Positions 7,607-16,205 of a stretch of DNA of 32,595 bases are shown in pieces. The notes under the pieces were generated by a model that saw only the letters and a program-made list of their open reading frames with translations, had not been told where the DNA came from and did not search any database. A program made the translations under genes and the position numbers. The stretch comes from Rhodopirellula sp. GTDB taxonomy: Bacteria > Planctomycetota > Planctomycetia > Pirellulales > Pirellulaceae. The stretch spans positions 1 to 32,595 of the forward strand of contig PAUV01000099.1 in NCBI GenBank assembly GCA_002712845.1, in the 5' to 3' direction. Positions within the stretch are counted from its first letter, which is position 1, and the number at the start of each line of letters is the position of its first letter.

Positions 7607-10600
7607 ATGGCTGTTCGGTCTGGGTGCTCGTTGCTGATCGGCATGCTATTGCTGGGATCAAACTCAACTCATGCGCAGTTTGGCAATGGCAACGGCGCGG
7701 GCAACAATGGCAATGGTCAACAACCTAATCGCCCCAATCAGGGAATCGTTGGCGGCGGAGTTCCGTTCGGTAGCGTGGAACCGACGGGGGGAAAATACCC
7801 AACGCAAGAGTACTACGTTGGCTTGGAAGCTTATCGGGCTGGTGATTTGAAATCAGCATTTGATTTGTTCGATGCATCAGTACGTGGTGGCCGACGCAAT
7901 CCGCAGGGGCGTTACATCGAGGCGATTCCCGGACTGGCCATGCAGGGCGAGTGCTTATGGCAGATGGGAGATCTACCTAGCTGTCGTGAAAAAGCTGATG
8001 AGATCATTCAAATTTTGAGTCGTCACAGATTCCTGCGGGGTGTGAACTGGACGAATGCAATTCAACCGGGCGTCGCTGTTTCCAAGCGTGCTTTTTTATG
8101 GCCGGACGCCGCCGCGGTCCGAGTCGCGTCGTTTCGAGAAATGCTGCCGCTTGCGTCAGGTCAACAAGTCACGGCCGATGTGTTACGTCAGGGCGGCGCC
8201 ATCGAATCATTGACTTACCGCAACATGGATGTGGCGGAAATCATGCGAGGCATTGCAATCGCATCTTATCGTCGTCGCGTCTTACTGGGTCCTCTGAGCG
8301 AGAACGATCCCGGTGCGAATTTGCTACTGGACTCAATCAAGTACCCGTCCACCATGCCACCACCAATCGGCAAGACCATGATTGGGGCCGCCCGCAGTGT
8401 AGGCTACTTTGGAAAACTTGATGACCAGAGAGTGATTAACGACGCGCAAAGCATTGGATTTTATGGTGGGACCGCGCATCCCCTTTCAGCAATCACAATG
8501 CTGGCAGCCACTAACGCGTTGGTCGGAAGCAAGAAGCCAGAAACCGCGATTCCTGCTGCAATGAGAACGGTGCATCTTTCGGCCGCATTGGGGCAATTGG
8601 AATTCATTGGTGAAGCGTTTCAGCTTGCGGCAGGCAGTGCGAATGCACAACAGGCTGGCGCCCTTGCTGAGTCAGCCAGCCTAATCGCAGGTGCCCTCCT
8701 TCGCGAGTCACGCCTTGCGACCTTGCATTGCCTCATCGCGGGAGCTGACGCTTCCGTAACCGCAGGCAATCTTGAAATGGCGAACACAATGCTTGCGAAC
8801 GCGGAGGCATTGGCAAATCGGCGAGATGTAACACTCCCTCGATTCAACGCCTATGCTTCCTACGTCCGCAGCCGAGTTGCAGCAGCTTCTGGATCAACGA
8901 TCACCGGCACGCAATCGTCAGTCTTGGACAAGTCATTGATGCCGATGATCACCTTTGCATTGAACACCCGTAATCGGCGACAGGTTCTTGTATCGATGCC
9001 GCGTGTCTATCAATTCAACCTGATCCAACAAGCCATTAGAAATTCTCGTGCGGATAGCACAATCAAAAAGTTACTTGAAGCCTATTGCGAAGACCCTCCG
9101 ATCGAAGTTTGGCGGCGTGATCCTGTTGATGGGTTAGCAGCCGTGATGATTGATACCTCGGCTGCCCACGTGAACCAAGTCACCTTAGCCGTATCAACTG
9201 GCTATGGTGAAAAATTACTCCAAGCAATCGACAACATGTTGGCAGCACGATTTCACCGGCAGCTGCCACTGGGAGGACGAATCGCTCAGGTTCGGGCCAT
9301 TGCTCGGGCCGATGAAAAAGATTTACCACCAGCAATTCTGGAAATGAGAAATGCGCCTGGAAATCCAATCAGCGAGGTTCGTAAAGCAGCCGCCGTCGGT
9401 GGCAAAGCAACCCTCGCCGCGATGACCAACGCAGAAACCAAAGCATGCGTGGCAGCTTTATCACGAGTTCACCTACCCCAAGTGACCCTGCCAAACCTGG
9501 AAGAAAAAGCCCCTGCTGCCAAGCTACCGCCCAAGACAGGTCTCTTGACCTTCACCTCAGTTGGCAAGCGAGTTTACGCAACGCTTTCGGCCAAAAACAA
9601 AATTGTGATGTGGACCGTCAACGGCAGCAGCCGTATCCCGTCTGAAGTTGCCAAGGTCCTGCGCGGCATTGGTGTAGGAAAAGCCCGCGGAGACCGCATT
9701 CCTGAAGACGATTCATGGAAAAACGACGCTGTTGCGTTAAGACGCCTCCTGATTCCTGAAGACACCACCATCACAGCAGAGAAATTCGACGAGTTGATTA
9801 TCGTGCCTGACGGCCCTCTCTGGTATTTGCCCTTCGACTTATTGCCTTTCCTGGAAGCAGATTCACCACTCTTCGGTGAACAGATGAAAATTCGCTATGC
9901 CGCGACTCCGGCGTTGGCGATACGACCAGTCTCGGCAAGCCCAGCTACCAATAAAGTCGGAATCGCAACTGGTAAGTTTTTTGCGCCTCGCGACCTCGAA
10001 CTCAATCAGCAGATTGCAGACTCCATTGTTGATGCTGTGACGAATCCACTTAGTCTTCCCGACGCCAACAATACTCCCACCGCACTGCTGGGCAGCGAGA
10101 TTGGTCATTTAGCGATTGCTGCCCCACAAACGCCGAATACCAATAACTTATTACTCACCCCAATGGCTCCTTATGAACAAAGAAACCCACTTGGGAATCT
10201 GGCAGCATGGCTACGCTTCCCCGCTCAGGTCCCTGCCAACGTGATCCTTGCAGGCTTCCGAACCCCGGTGGGCTTGGGACGCATGGGAGATGGCTCCGAA
10301 GTTTTCGGCACCCTCACCGCGCTCAATGTCGCTGGGGTCCGCAACGTTCTGATGAGTCGCTGGGCTGTCGGTGGCAGCTCAACAGCCGTTCTTCTAAAAG
10401 AGTTCCTGCAGGAACTGCCCTTCATCGGAATGAACGAAGCATGGCAGAGAGCCAAGCTCGTGCTGCTGAGCACGAACCTGGACCCCGCCGGGGAACCGCT
10501 ACTGACTCAGGCCGAGCACGACCGCGAGGGGCTGACTGGCAAACAACCGCTATTCTGGTCCGGTTATATGATTTCTTCACCGCCACGAACGGAATTACCA

Positions 10601-10627
10601 GCAGCTGGTGCTGCTGCTCAAAATTAG
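7607..10627 (+). CDS. Exported CHAT-domain (caspase-like fold) protein lacking the catalytic Cys
   Basis: With the ATG at 7607 the 1006-residue product begins with a signal peptide: MAVRSG, then a hydrophobic core CSLLIGMLLLGS, then THA-Q. A Gly/Asn-rich linker follows, then a TPR-like stretch (about residues 75-150: YYVGLEAYRAGDLKSAFDLF) and a long Ala-rich helical region. The C-terminal third has CHAT hallmarks: IVPDGPLWYLPFDLLPF (about 731), GHLAIAAP with the expected His834, and VILAGFRTPVG where active members have an LSAC-type motif. The Cys position is Gly (about 883), and no Cys occurs anywhere in this domain, so peptidase activity is unlikely. The C-terminus keeps the usual VAGVRNVLMSRWAV element. 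The frame is open back to 7457, so starts at 7502 or 7457 would add the CKSVP repeats. I prefer 7607 for its compact signal peptide. The gene is convergent with the kinase gene. Confidence 0.85.
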   Translation: MAVRSGCSLLIGMLLLGSNSTHAQFGNGNGAGNNGNGQQPNRPNQGIVGGGVPFGSVEPTGGKYPTQEYYVGLEAYRAGDLKSAFDLFDASVRGGRRNPQGRYIEAIPGLAMQGECLWQMGDLPSCREKADEIIQILSRHRFLRGVNWTNAIQPGVAVSKRAFLWPDAAAVRVASFREMLPLASGQQVTADVLRQGGAIESLTYRNMDVAEIMRGIAIASYRRRVLLGPLSENDPGANLLLDSIKYPSTMPPPIGKTMIGAARSVGYFGKLDDQRVINDAQSIGFYGGTAHPLSAITMLAATNALVGSKKPETAIPAAMRTVHLSAALGQLEFIGEAFQLAAGSANAQQAGALAESASLIAGALLRESRLATLHCLIAGADASVTAGNLEMANTMLANAEALANRRDVTLPRFNAYASYVRSRVAAASGSTITGTQSSVLDKSLMPMITFALNTRNRRQVLVSMPRVYQFNLIQQAIRNSRADSTIKKLLEAYCEDPPIEVWRRDPVDGLAAVMIDTSAAHVNQVTLAVSTGYGEKLLQAIDNMLAARFHRQLPLGGRIAQVRAIARADEKDLPPAILEMRNAPGNPISEVRKAAAVGGKATLAAMTNAETKACVAALSRVHLPQVTLPNLEEKAPAAKLPPKTGLLTFTSVGKRVYATLSAKNKIVMWTVNGSSRIPSEVAKVLRGIGVGKARGDRIPEDDSWKNDAVALRRLLIPEDTTITAEKFDELIIVPDGPLWYLPFDLLPFLEADSPLFGEQMKIRYAATPALAIRPVSASPATNKVGIATGKFFAPRDLELNQQIADSIVDAVTNPLSLPDANNTPTALLGSEIGHLAIAAPQTPNTNNLLLTPMAPYEQRNPLGNLAAWLRFPAQVPANVILAGFRTPVGLGRMGDGSEVFGTLTALNVAGVRNVLMSRWAVGGSSTAVLLKEFLQELPFIGMNEAWQRAKLVLLSTNLDPAGEPLLTQAEHDREGLTGKQPLFWSGYMISSPPRTELPAAGAAAQN

Positions 10628-10677
10628 CCCGACAACAACAATCGCAAAACAGTTTCATCGAAAGTGCCACGCTACAA

Positions 10678-10730
10678 CAATGTGATTGTCAGGCTAGCGG
10701 CGATGAGCCGGTGGTGATTCAATCACATTG
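10678..10730. terminator. Inverted repeat between convergent CHAT and kinase genes
   Basis: CAATGTGATTG (10678-10688) pairs perfectly with CAATCACATTG (10720-10730). The 31-nt loop holds a smaller GGCT/AGCC stem (10692-10695 and 10706-10709). It lies 50 bp past each stop codon. There is no T-run, so it may be a 3'-end stabilising hairpin or a factor-dependent bidirectional terminator. Confidence 0.45.
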
Positions 10731-10779
10731 GCCCCCGTTGAACCTGCTCAGTTAAATCCGATTTTGCAAGCCAAACAGT

Positions 10780-13317
10780 TCAGTCATCCGCCCGTTCTCC
10801 CCAGATCACTCCGGGCAAATAAAACACAGTGCCAATCGCTGCTGCTACCAGCCAAGGTGACACAAATGATGTTAACCCGGGAATCCCAAACGCAGGCCCA
10901 AACAAGATCACCAGAGAAGCAACGGTAGCAAAGGGAGTCATCCGCCACCCTGAAACGAACCCAGAGAGAGCCAACAAAAATCCAGCCAATCCAAGTGACC
11001 AGACATGTATATCCCAAGCGAACAGCAACGTACTTGTTTCTGCGTTCGTGGCCGTAGCGGCTGCTCCTTTTAATGCGTTACTGACCTGATCAAGATCAAG
11101 GTCCCCGCTGCTTACAGTTCCCAGTGCATCTATCTGCTTGAACTGTTCGAACAACCCTTGCCTATTCGCCACAAGTGCAAAGAGGGATAGCAGCAAGCAT
11201 CCGACCAAGAATCGGGTCTGCCCGCCCAATGCAAAACGGGCAACTGCCAACGGTTGGGGTTCTCGTTCATACTTCCCACTTCGGGCGTCGGCGATCATCT
11301 GCTTCATTCGAGCGCGTTTCTGGATTCCTGCCTGAGCACTCGCAGATATAGAAGATGGTTCGGAACCAGATTCCACCTTTGTGTTTTCCATCACAGCCGC
11401 AGCAATCTGCCAACCGCGATCACGAGCTTCGTCTGTCGACAATCCCTCCCGTGCCAACCCACGCTCTTCGATCGTTGCCAATCGCTTGTGATCACGTCTT
11501 TCCTGATGCTTCTCAGTCTTTTGACGAAGCAAAGAGCACACTCGATCACGAAGCGACTTCACATCTGTGGGTCCGGAGAACGATGAATCACGAGCAAGTA
11601 TTTCTCGCATTTTCAAAAGCGAATCGTAACCAAACAAGGCCTCATAAAGACCTTGCCAACCTCGGCCGCTATAGCGGGCCACAAATGATCGCAAACCATC
11701 TTCATCAGTACCACTGATTCGCAAATCTCGAATCAAGCGTTCCGCCTCTGCCAAGGGATCGCGTTGTGCCTTCCATACCGGCAAAATCAGAAGTCGATCG
11801 TTGCAAAGTCCAACCGCGGCACCTAGCAGAAGTCCGACCAACAAACCGGGCCATAATCCACCAAAAAAGATAAGCACTGAAATTGTCAGTATGCTGACTA
11901 CGGTCACGCCCCAGTCCCATCGAGACCATGCCCCGATCCATTTCCGGACATGATCAATAATGGGACTTTGCGACAGTCGCCCACGCAAAACGAGGCTGCA
12001 AACCACAGCCCCCACGATCATCCCGGTTCCTGCCAGCACCCATCGTGGCCCGGCACCAAACCACACCAACAGGCAAGTCAATCCAACCGCAACGGCAAAA
12101 CACCCCCACAGCAGCAATGTCGACAAGGATGCTAAACGTGTTGCGTCACGATACTTGGTCGCAACAGCCTCCCAAATGTCAGCCTGCTCCGAACTCGGCG
12201 AAAAGTCGTTTTCCCCGGCCAGTCCGAGATAGGATTCCAGATCACGGATCATTCCTGCCAATGATTCGTATCGTTGGTCAGCATTCTTTGCCATTGCTTT
12301 GGAAACGATCTGCTGCAGTTCATCGGGCACCCGGTGATTGAGATCAGCCAACCTTGGTGGTTGCGCGGTCGCATGCTGTTCTTTTACATCTGATGCAACC
12401 GTTCCTTCAAACGGCGGCCGCCCTGCAAGCATGAAGAAGAGCGTGCAACCCAACGAATAAATATCAGCACGACCATCGACTCCTGCTGCATCCACACTCT
12501 GTTCGGGTGCCATGTAAGCGGGAGTTCCCACTGCAGTACCCTGCAGGGTAACCTGAGTACCACTAGCCAGATCGACTGCCACGTCAGGTTCAGAATCCGT
12601 GTCACCATGATCGGGGATTTTCACAAGCCCAAGATCTGCGACTTTGACAATGCCGTCCTTCGTCAACAACAAGTTGGCTGGTTTAATATCGCGGTGCACC
12701 ATTCCATGCTGATGTGCAAACTGCAATCCACGAGCAGCTTGCACTGCATAGCTGGCTGCCAGCCTTGGCTCGAGTGTTCCTTTCTCTCGAATCAGATGTG
12801 CCAACGGCCCACCACGCACCCACTCCATGCTGAAAAAGTAAAGGCCAGCATCTTCTCCAAAGTCATAGATCTGGACTACGTTGTGGTGAGTCAATTGAGC
12901 TGCCGCATACGCCTCGCGCGCGAATCGAGCGAGTGAGGCAGGATTCTCTGCCAGCCGTCCCCGAATCGTTTTCAAAGCGACTAAACGATCCAGAGAAATC
13001 TGCTTGGCCTCATAAACCGTCCCCATCGCACCGCATCCCAAAAGACGCAAGACGCGATACCCACCGAGACGATCCGGGATGCTTGCCGCATCTTGGTCCC
13101 TCCCCAAAGAGTTCGATTCTGCTTGGTTATCAGCAGTCACTTCCCGATCCGCAGAAAGCTGCGTTGCCTCGGATTTCGCGTTAAGTAAAGGTTTCCCTTC
13201 CGAATCAATTCGCAACTCAAACGGTTCATCGCAATACTTGCACTTGGGTCGATAACGCCCTACCTTCGGCTGGCCGAGCGACAGTAATTTCTCGCACCTG
13301 GGACAGTTGATCCGCAT
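10780..13317 (-). CDS. Zinc-ribbon, multi-membrane-segment Ser/Thr protein kinase
   Basis: The 845-residue product begins with a zinc ribbon (Cys5, 8, 26, 29: NCPRC and CKYC). A complete Hanks-type kinase follows (about 86-365) with glycine loop GCGAMG (94-99), VALK Lys116, HRDIKPAN with catalytic Asp210 and Asn215, DLG Asp228 in place of DFG, and GTPAYMAPEQ. The activation loop is long and acidic. After the kinase come about four membrane segments (roughly 395-510), a soluble region of about 200 residues, and three to four more segments at the C-terminus. The kinase and zinc ribbon are probably cytoplasmic. The ATG at 13317 has GGAG eight bases upstream, which the in-frame ATG at 13362 lacks. 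It is third in the run sigma factor, pseudokinase, kinase, 140 bp after the pseudokinase stop. Its substrate is unknown. Confidence 0.93.
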   Translation of the reverse strand: MRINCPRCEKLLSLGQPKVGRYRPKCKYCDEPFELRIDSEGKPLLNAKSEATQLSADREVTADNQAESNSLGRDQDAASIPDRLGGYRVLRLLGCGAMGTVYEAKQISLDRLVALKTIRGRLAENPASLARFAREAYAAAQLTHHNVVQIYDFGEDAGLYFFSMEWVRGGPLAHLIREKGTLEPRLAASYAVQAARGLQFAHQHGMVHRDIKPANLLLTKDGIVKVADLGLVKIPDHGDTDSEPDVAVDLASGTQVTLQGTAVGTPAYMAPEQSVDAAGVDGRADIYSLGCTLFFMLAGRPPFEGTVASDVKEQHATAQPPRLADLNHRVPDELQQIVSKAMAKNADQRYESLAGMIRDLESYLGLAGENDFSPSSEQADIWEAVATKYRDATRLASLSTLLLWGCFAVAVGLTCLLVWFGAGPRWVLAGTGMIVGAVVCSLVLRGRLSQSPIIDHVRKWIGAWSRWDWGVTVVSILTISVLIFFGGLWPGLLVGLLLGAAVGLCNDRLLILPVWKAQRDPLAEAERLIRDLRISGTDEDGLRSFVARYSGRGWQGLYEALFGYDSLLKMREILARDSSFSGPTDVKSLRDRVCSLLRQKTEKHQERRDHKRLATIEERGLAREGLSTDEARDRGWQIAAAVMENTKVESGSEPSSISASAQAGIQKRARMKQMIADARSGKYEREPQPLAVARFALGGQTRFLVGCLLLSLFALVANRQGLFEQFKQIDALGTVSSGDLDLDQVSNALKGAAATATNAETSTLLFAWDIHVWSLGLAGFLLALSGFVSGWRMTPFATVASLVILFGPAFGIPGLTSFVSPWLVAAAIGTVFYLPGVIWGERADD

Positions 13318-13457
13318 GCACTGATCTCCACGAACAAGGACGCATTGACTTGCAATAGTCATGGTAACAGATCAACTCTACCCCAACCTGTTTTGATGGC
13401 GGATCGCAAACACATCATCCGACACTCATTCCGTCAGGCAATCAAAAGCCACGCAAA

Positions 13458-14936
13458 TCAGTGATTACGCGACAACCAACCCATGACCCGGGTGCGCCAC
13501 CGGGGTTGTTGTGCCACGCCAGGATACCGACCCATTGGTTGATAATGATCTGCGTATTGCATCAGGAGTTCTCCCATTTGCGTCAACAAAGATCCCCCCT
13601 TATCCACGATGCATTCCTGAACCTGATTCACCAACTGTGCAGACGAAACAGACGGAATCCATGTGGCAGTATCACGCACCAACTTGACCACATCTTCCAC
13701 ATCCAAGTGGATCCGTTGGTCCAAGCTTTGAATGACATTACATTGGACACCAGCAGCAGGGTCACCCAACCATCGCTGCAATGCGACAAGACTTGAGGTT
13801 GCGTCCACAACACAAGCATTCCCTTCATGGTCCACTGCAAGGTTGCCTGCATGGAGCGCGCCATGAGTTGCTCCCGATCGGTGAGCTGCCTCAACGGCAA
13901 AAGCAACGGTCGCCAGCTGTCGCCAGCGGCGCAGCACGATTGATTCATGGAGTGCGGTGTCCCTGAGACTGGCTTGATTGAGGCCGTTATTCTCAAAGGT
14001 ATTTTCATTCAATGCCTTCATCACAGACTCATCAGAATCCCCCCTTTCAGGCGACCGGGTAATCGAGTGCGGTTGCCAGGCGTTTGCAAATTGCCATGGA
14101 CGAATCACACCCAGGCATCCCATCTGCACGACAGCCATCTGCGGCGCGATCCAATGAGGATTCTGCACCCGCGAGGCTGCTTCACAAATATCCAGAAGAG
14201 CGATGACATCTTTATCTGCCATCAGATGCGGCACACGGACAATTTTCATGGCGAGGGAGATACCACGAACATCATCGCGACCCCGCAATAAGCAGCGGTC
14301 CTTATCACGCACGATGCATTCATCTACAAGAAACCAATCAGGGATGGCCAGAGGGTAATCCTCGCTGATAGTTTCCAGTGAAAGTTTCGGATTCTCCGAT
14401 GACGCTTCCGCATCCAGCGAAGTAGACGAATCAATCGAGAAGCCGCTTAAAGAATCGCCTGGATGATCCAATGTCTGCGAAGAATCATCGAAATGCGGTG
14501 CTTCTCTTAAATCAAAACCGAAACCTCTGCTCTTAGGTTTCCGATGGAAGCACGGCACCTCTGGACTGAGGTCAAGCTGTGCCAACTCCTTTATATCGGT
14601 TGCGAGATCAGGAAAACGACTGCAATAGGCAGCAAGATCGATAGGCTCTTGCAACTCAGCGGCCACACACAATTCCGCATCAATCAGATCAAGCAAATCG
14701 CTCGTCCGATCCAACTGGGGAAAATCTCGCACGTACTGCTCTGCGCAGACATGGTGCCCATTTCGATGCTGGTGCATCAAGTCAATGCAAGCCAGATCCA
14801 GCACCACATTTCGATCCATTTCCCGCCCGCCAAGCAAGTCAAACAATGAAGCCGCCGGGTTCTTTCTTCGTTGCTGATTGAGCCAATTGATGAGGTCATC
14901 AATACCGCCTCTGGAAACATCATAAAATTCAGCCAT
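13458..14936 (-). CDS. Pseudokinase encoded with an ECF sigma factor
   Basis: This 492-residue product has the layout of planctomycete Ser/Thr kinases. A leader domain of helix-rich repeats (CAEQYVRDFPQL... and LAAYCSRFPDLATDI, about residues 60-125) is followed by an acidic Ser-rich linker and a kinase-like domain (about 195-490). The domain keeps the VAIK-type lysine (LAMK, Lys231), the catalytic-loop Asn365 and the Asp378 of DFG (here VDAT). It has lost the HRD catalytic Asp: the loop reads THGALHAGN, with Gly359 and Ala360 for Arg and Asp. No glycine-rich loop is visible. It is therefore probably inactive, and may bind nucleotide or act as a scaffold. The ATG at 14936 overlaps the sigma-factor stop by 8 bases (ATGGCTGA), which points to translational coupling. 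A start at 14975 would lie wholly inside the sigma gene. Confidence 0.85.
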   Translation of the reverse strand: MAEFYDVSRGGIDDLINWLNQQRRKNPAASLFDLLGGREMDRNVVLDLACIDLMHQHRNGHHVCAEQYVRDFPQLDRTSDLLDLIDAELCVAAELQEPIDLAAYCSRFPDLATDIKELAQLDLSPEVPCFHRKPKSRGFGFDLREAPHFDDSSQTLDHPGDSLSGFSIDSSTSLDAEASSENPKLSLETISEDYPLAIPDWFLVDECIVRDKDRCLLRGRDDVRGISLAMKIVRVPHLMADKDVIALLDICEAASRVQNPHWIAPQMAVVQMGCLGVIRPWQFANAWQPHSITRSPERGDSDESVMKALNENTFENNGLNQASLRDTALHESIVLRRWRQLATVAFAVEAAHRSGATHGALHAGNLAVDHEGNACVVDATSSLVALQRWLGDPAAGVQCNVIQSLDQRIHLDVEDVVKLVRDTATWIPSVSSAQLVNQVQECIVDKGGSLLTQMGELLMQYADHYQPMGRYPGVAQQPRWRTRVMGWLSRNH

Positions 14937-15534
14937 CCGTGTCTCCCTCACGGAATCCGATTTCCTCTCGCACACGCTCCAAAGCTCTTCTCACCCGCAT
15001 CCGAACCGTATCTGGCTTCACACCAAGTGACTCACCAATTTCAATCCAGTCCCGGTTTTCGAGCATCATGCTGACAGCCAATGCATCTTCGTCATTGAGC
15101 AAATCTTTAATTCGCGCAATGACCTCCCGATGCAACGCGATCTGGCTTGGCGAATGACCCTGATTCACCACAGGCAACTCATCAACAGGAACCGGATCAT
15201 TACGACGGAAATCACGACACTGCCTTGCCAACCGCCGAAAGGCATCGAGCACCTGATTATCAATCGCACGCAACACATACGCCAAAGCGTCATCGGGCGT
15301 GACGCCGTTGGCATTGAAACCTCTCGTCATCTCTACCATGACATCGTTACAAATGTCCATCGACTCCGCTTGCCCGGTCAACCCATACTGTCGCAACCGG
15401 GTCCTTGCCCGACGGCGAAACTGAGCTCCAAACTGACGCCAAATCGCCTCAACTGACTGGCTTTCCCCAGACCAACTGTTCGCGTCTGAACCAGCATTCT
15501 CGCCAGTTAAATTGCGTTCATTTTGACCAGTCAT
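14929..15534 (-). CDS. ECF-type RNA polymerase sigma factor
   Basis: The 201-residue product has the two core domains of group IV sigma factors. Region 2 is about residues 25-100 (YGLTGQAESMDICNDVMVEM through LAYVLRAIDNQVLDAFRRLARQ). Region 4 is about 135-190, with the helix-turn-helix WIEIGESLGVKPDTVRMRVRRALERVREE. No region 3 or C-terminal extension is present. The N-terminus (about 24 residues) is polar. The ATG at 15534 is preceded by AAGAGGTTCAAG, a good ribosome site. It is first in a run with the overlapping pseudokinase and then the transmembrane kinase, and no anti-sigma factor is visible nearby. In planctomycetes, ECF factors encoded with Ser/Thr kinases are known. Control of this factor by its kinase partners is an inference. 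Confidence 0.93.
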   Translation of the reverse strand: MTGQNERNLTGENAGSDANSWSGESQSVEAIWRQFGAQFRRRARTRLRQYGLTGQAESMDICNDVMVEMTRGFNANGVTPDDALAYVLRAIDNQVLDAFRRLARQCRDFRRNDPVPVDELPVVNQGHSPSQIALHREVIARIKDLLNDEDALAVSMMLENRDWIEIGESLGVKPDTVRMRVRRALERVREEIGFREGDTDG

Positions 15535-16205
15535 CTTGAACCTCTTTATTGCATCACACGAGATCCCCTCGTAACGTCGCGAAAGTCACGTTGCGAACAT
15601 GCCCCAACCCATCTTTCCATGCTGGGGGCATGGAGTCGACCCTTTCCGAGGGCAGCAAGTTCCCGGGGCAGCAAGCGATATCCATCTCAATTGGAACATC
15701 CCCCCTTGCTAAGCATTCTGTTACCGATGGTCCAAATCCTTGATTTCATTGGACTGTTCCGCTTCAACCTGCGTCCCCATGCAACACGGCGTCAGCCAAT
15801 CAACGAAACGAACAAGATGTGTGAACAAGCCACGCGTTCACCCATCAGAAGGTCCCCCGCTGAGGGATTTGGCAGCATTCGATGATCAAGGTTTGATTGC
15901 ACGGTGGGCCCAGTCAAGACTCAACCACTCAGAAGAGTTGGTATCTGTATCGATGGACTTGCAGGAAAAACCGATACAGAGAAACCGTTCTCGAGAAACG
16001 GACACTTGGGAAGTGACACCAAGGATCGGTCACTTGGGAATTGACAACTGGGAACAAAACGCAAGGCATGCTCCCATCTCGATCAGCAAGACACCCTCGT
16101 CTGTGCGTGCGGCGTCTTCATTCGTCAGCAAAAAGACTGACACACCCAAGAATGTGAACGCAATCAACCTTCAACCCCAAGCAGCGGGTTCTCGTGGGAT
16201 GGTGA
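15535..16205. other. Gap upstream of the sigma operon, rich in dyads
   Basis: No gene is convincing. The plus-strand frame at 15740-16300 runs into the FHA gene antisense and has no recognisable product. Dyads and repeats: AACGT/ACGTT (15573-15592), CATGCCCC/GGGGCATG (15598-15632), TCTGTATCG/CGATACAGA (15944-15980), a near-palindrome CCGTTCTCGAGAAACGG (15985-16001), and CACTTGGGAAGTG (16003-16015) with variants at 16031-16043 and 16045-16053. This gap should contain the sigma operon promoter. Confidence 0.5.
15598..15632. promoter_or_regulatory. Hairpin in the sigma-operon leader
   Basis: CATGCCCC (15598-15605) pairs with GGGGCATG (15625-15632) across a 19-nt loop. It lies 64-98 bp upstream of the sigma-factor ATG on the minus strand. 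It may lie in the transcript leader or overlap the promoter. No transcription start is known. Confidence 0.3.
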
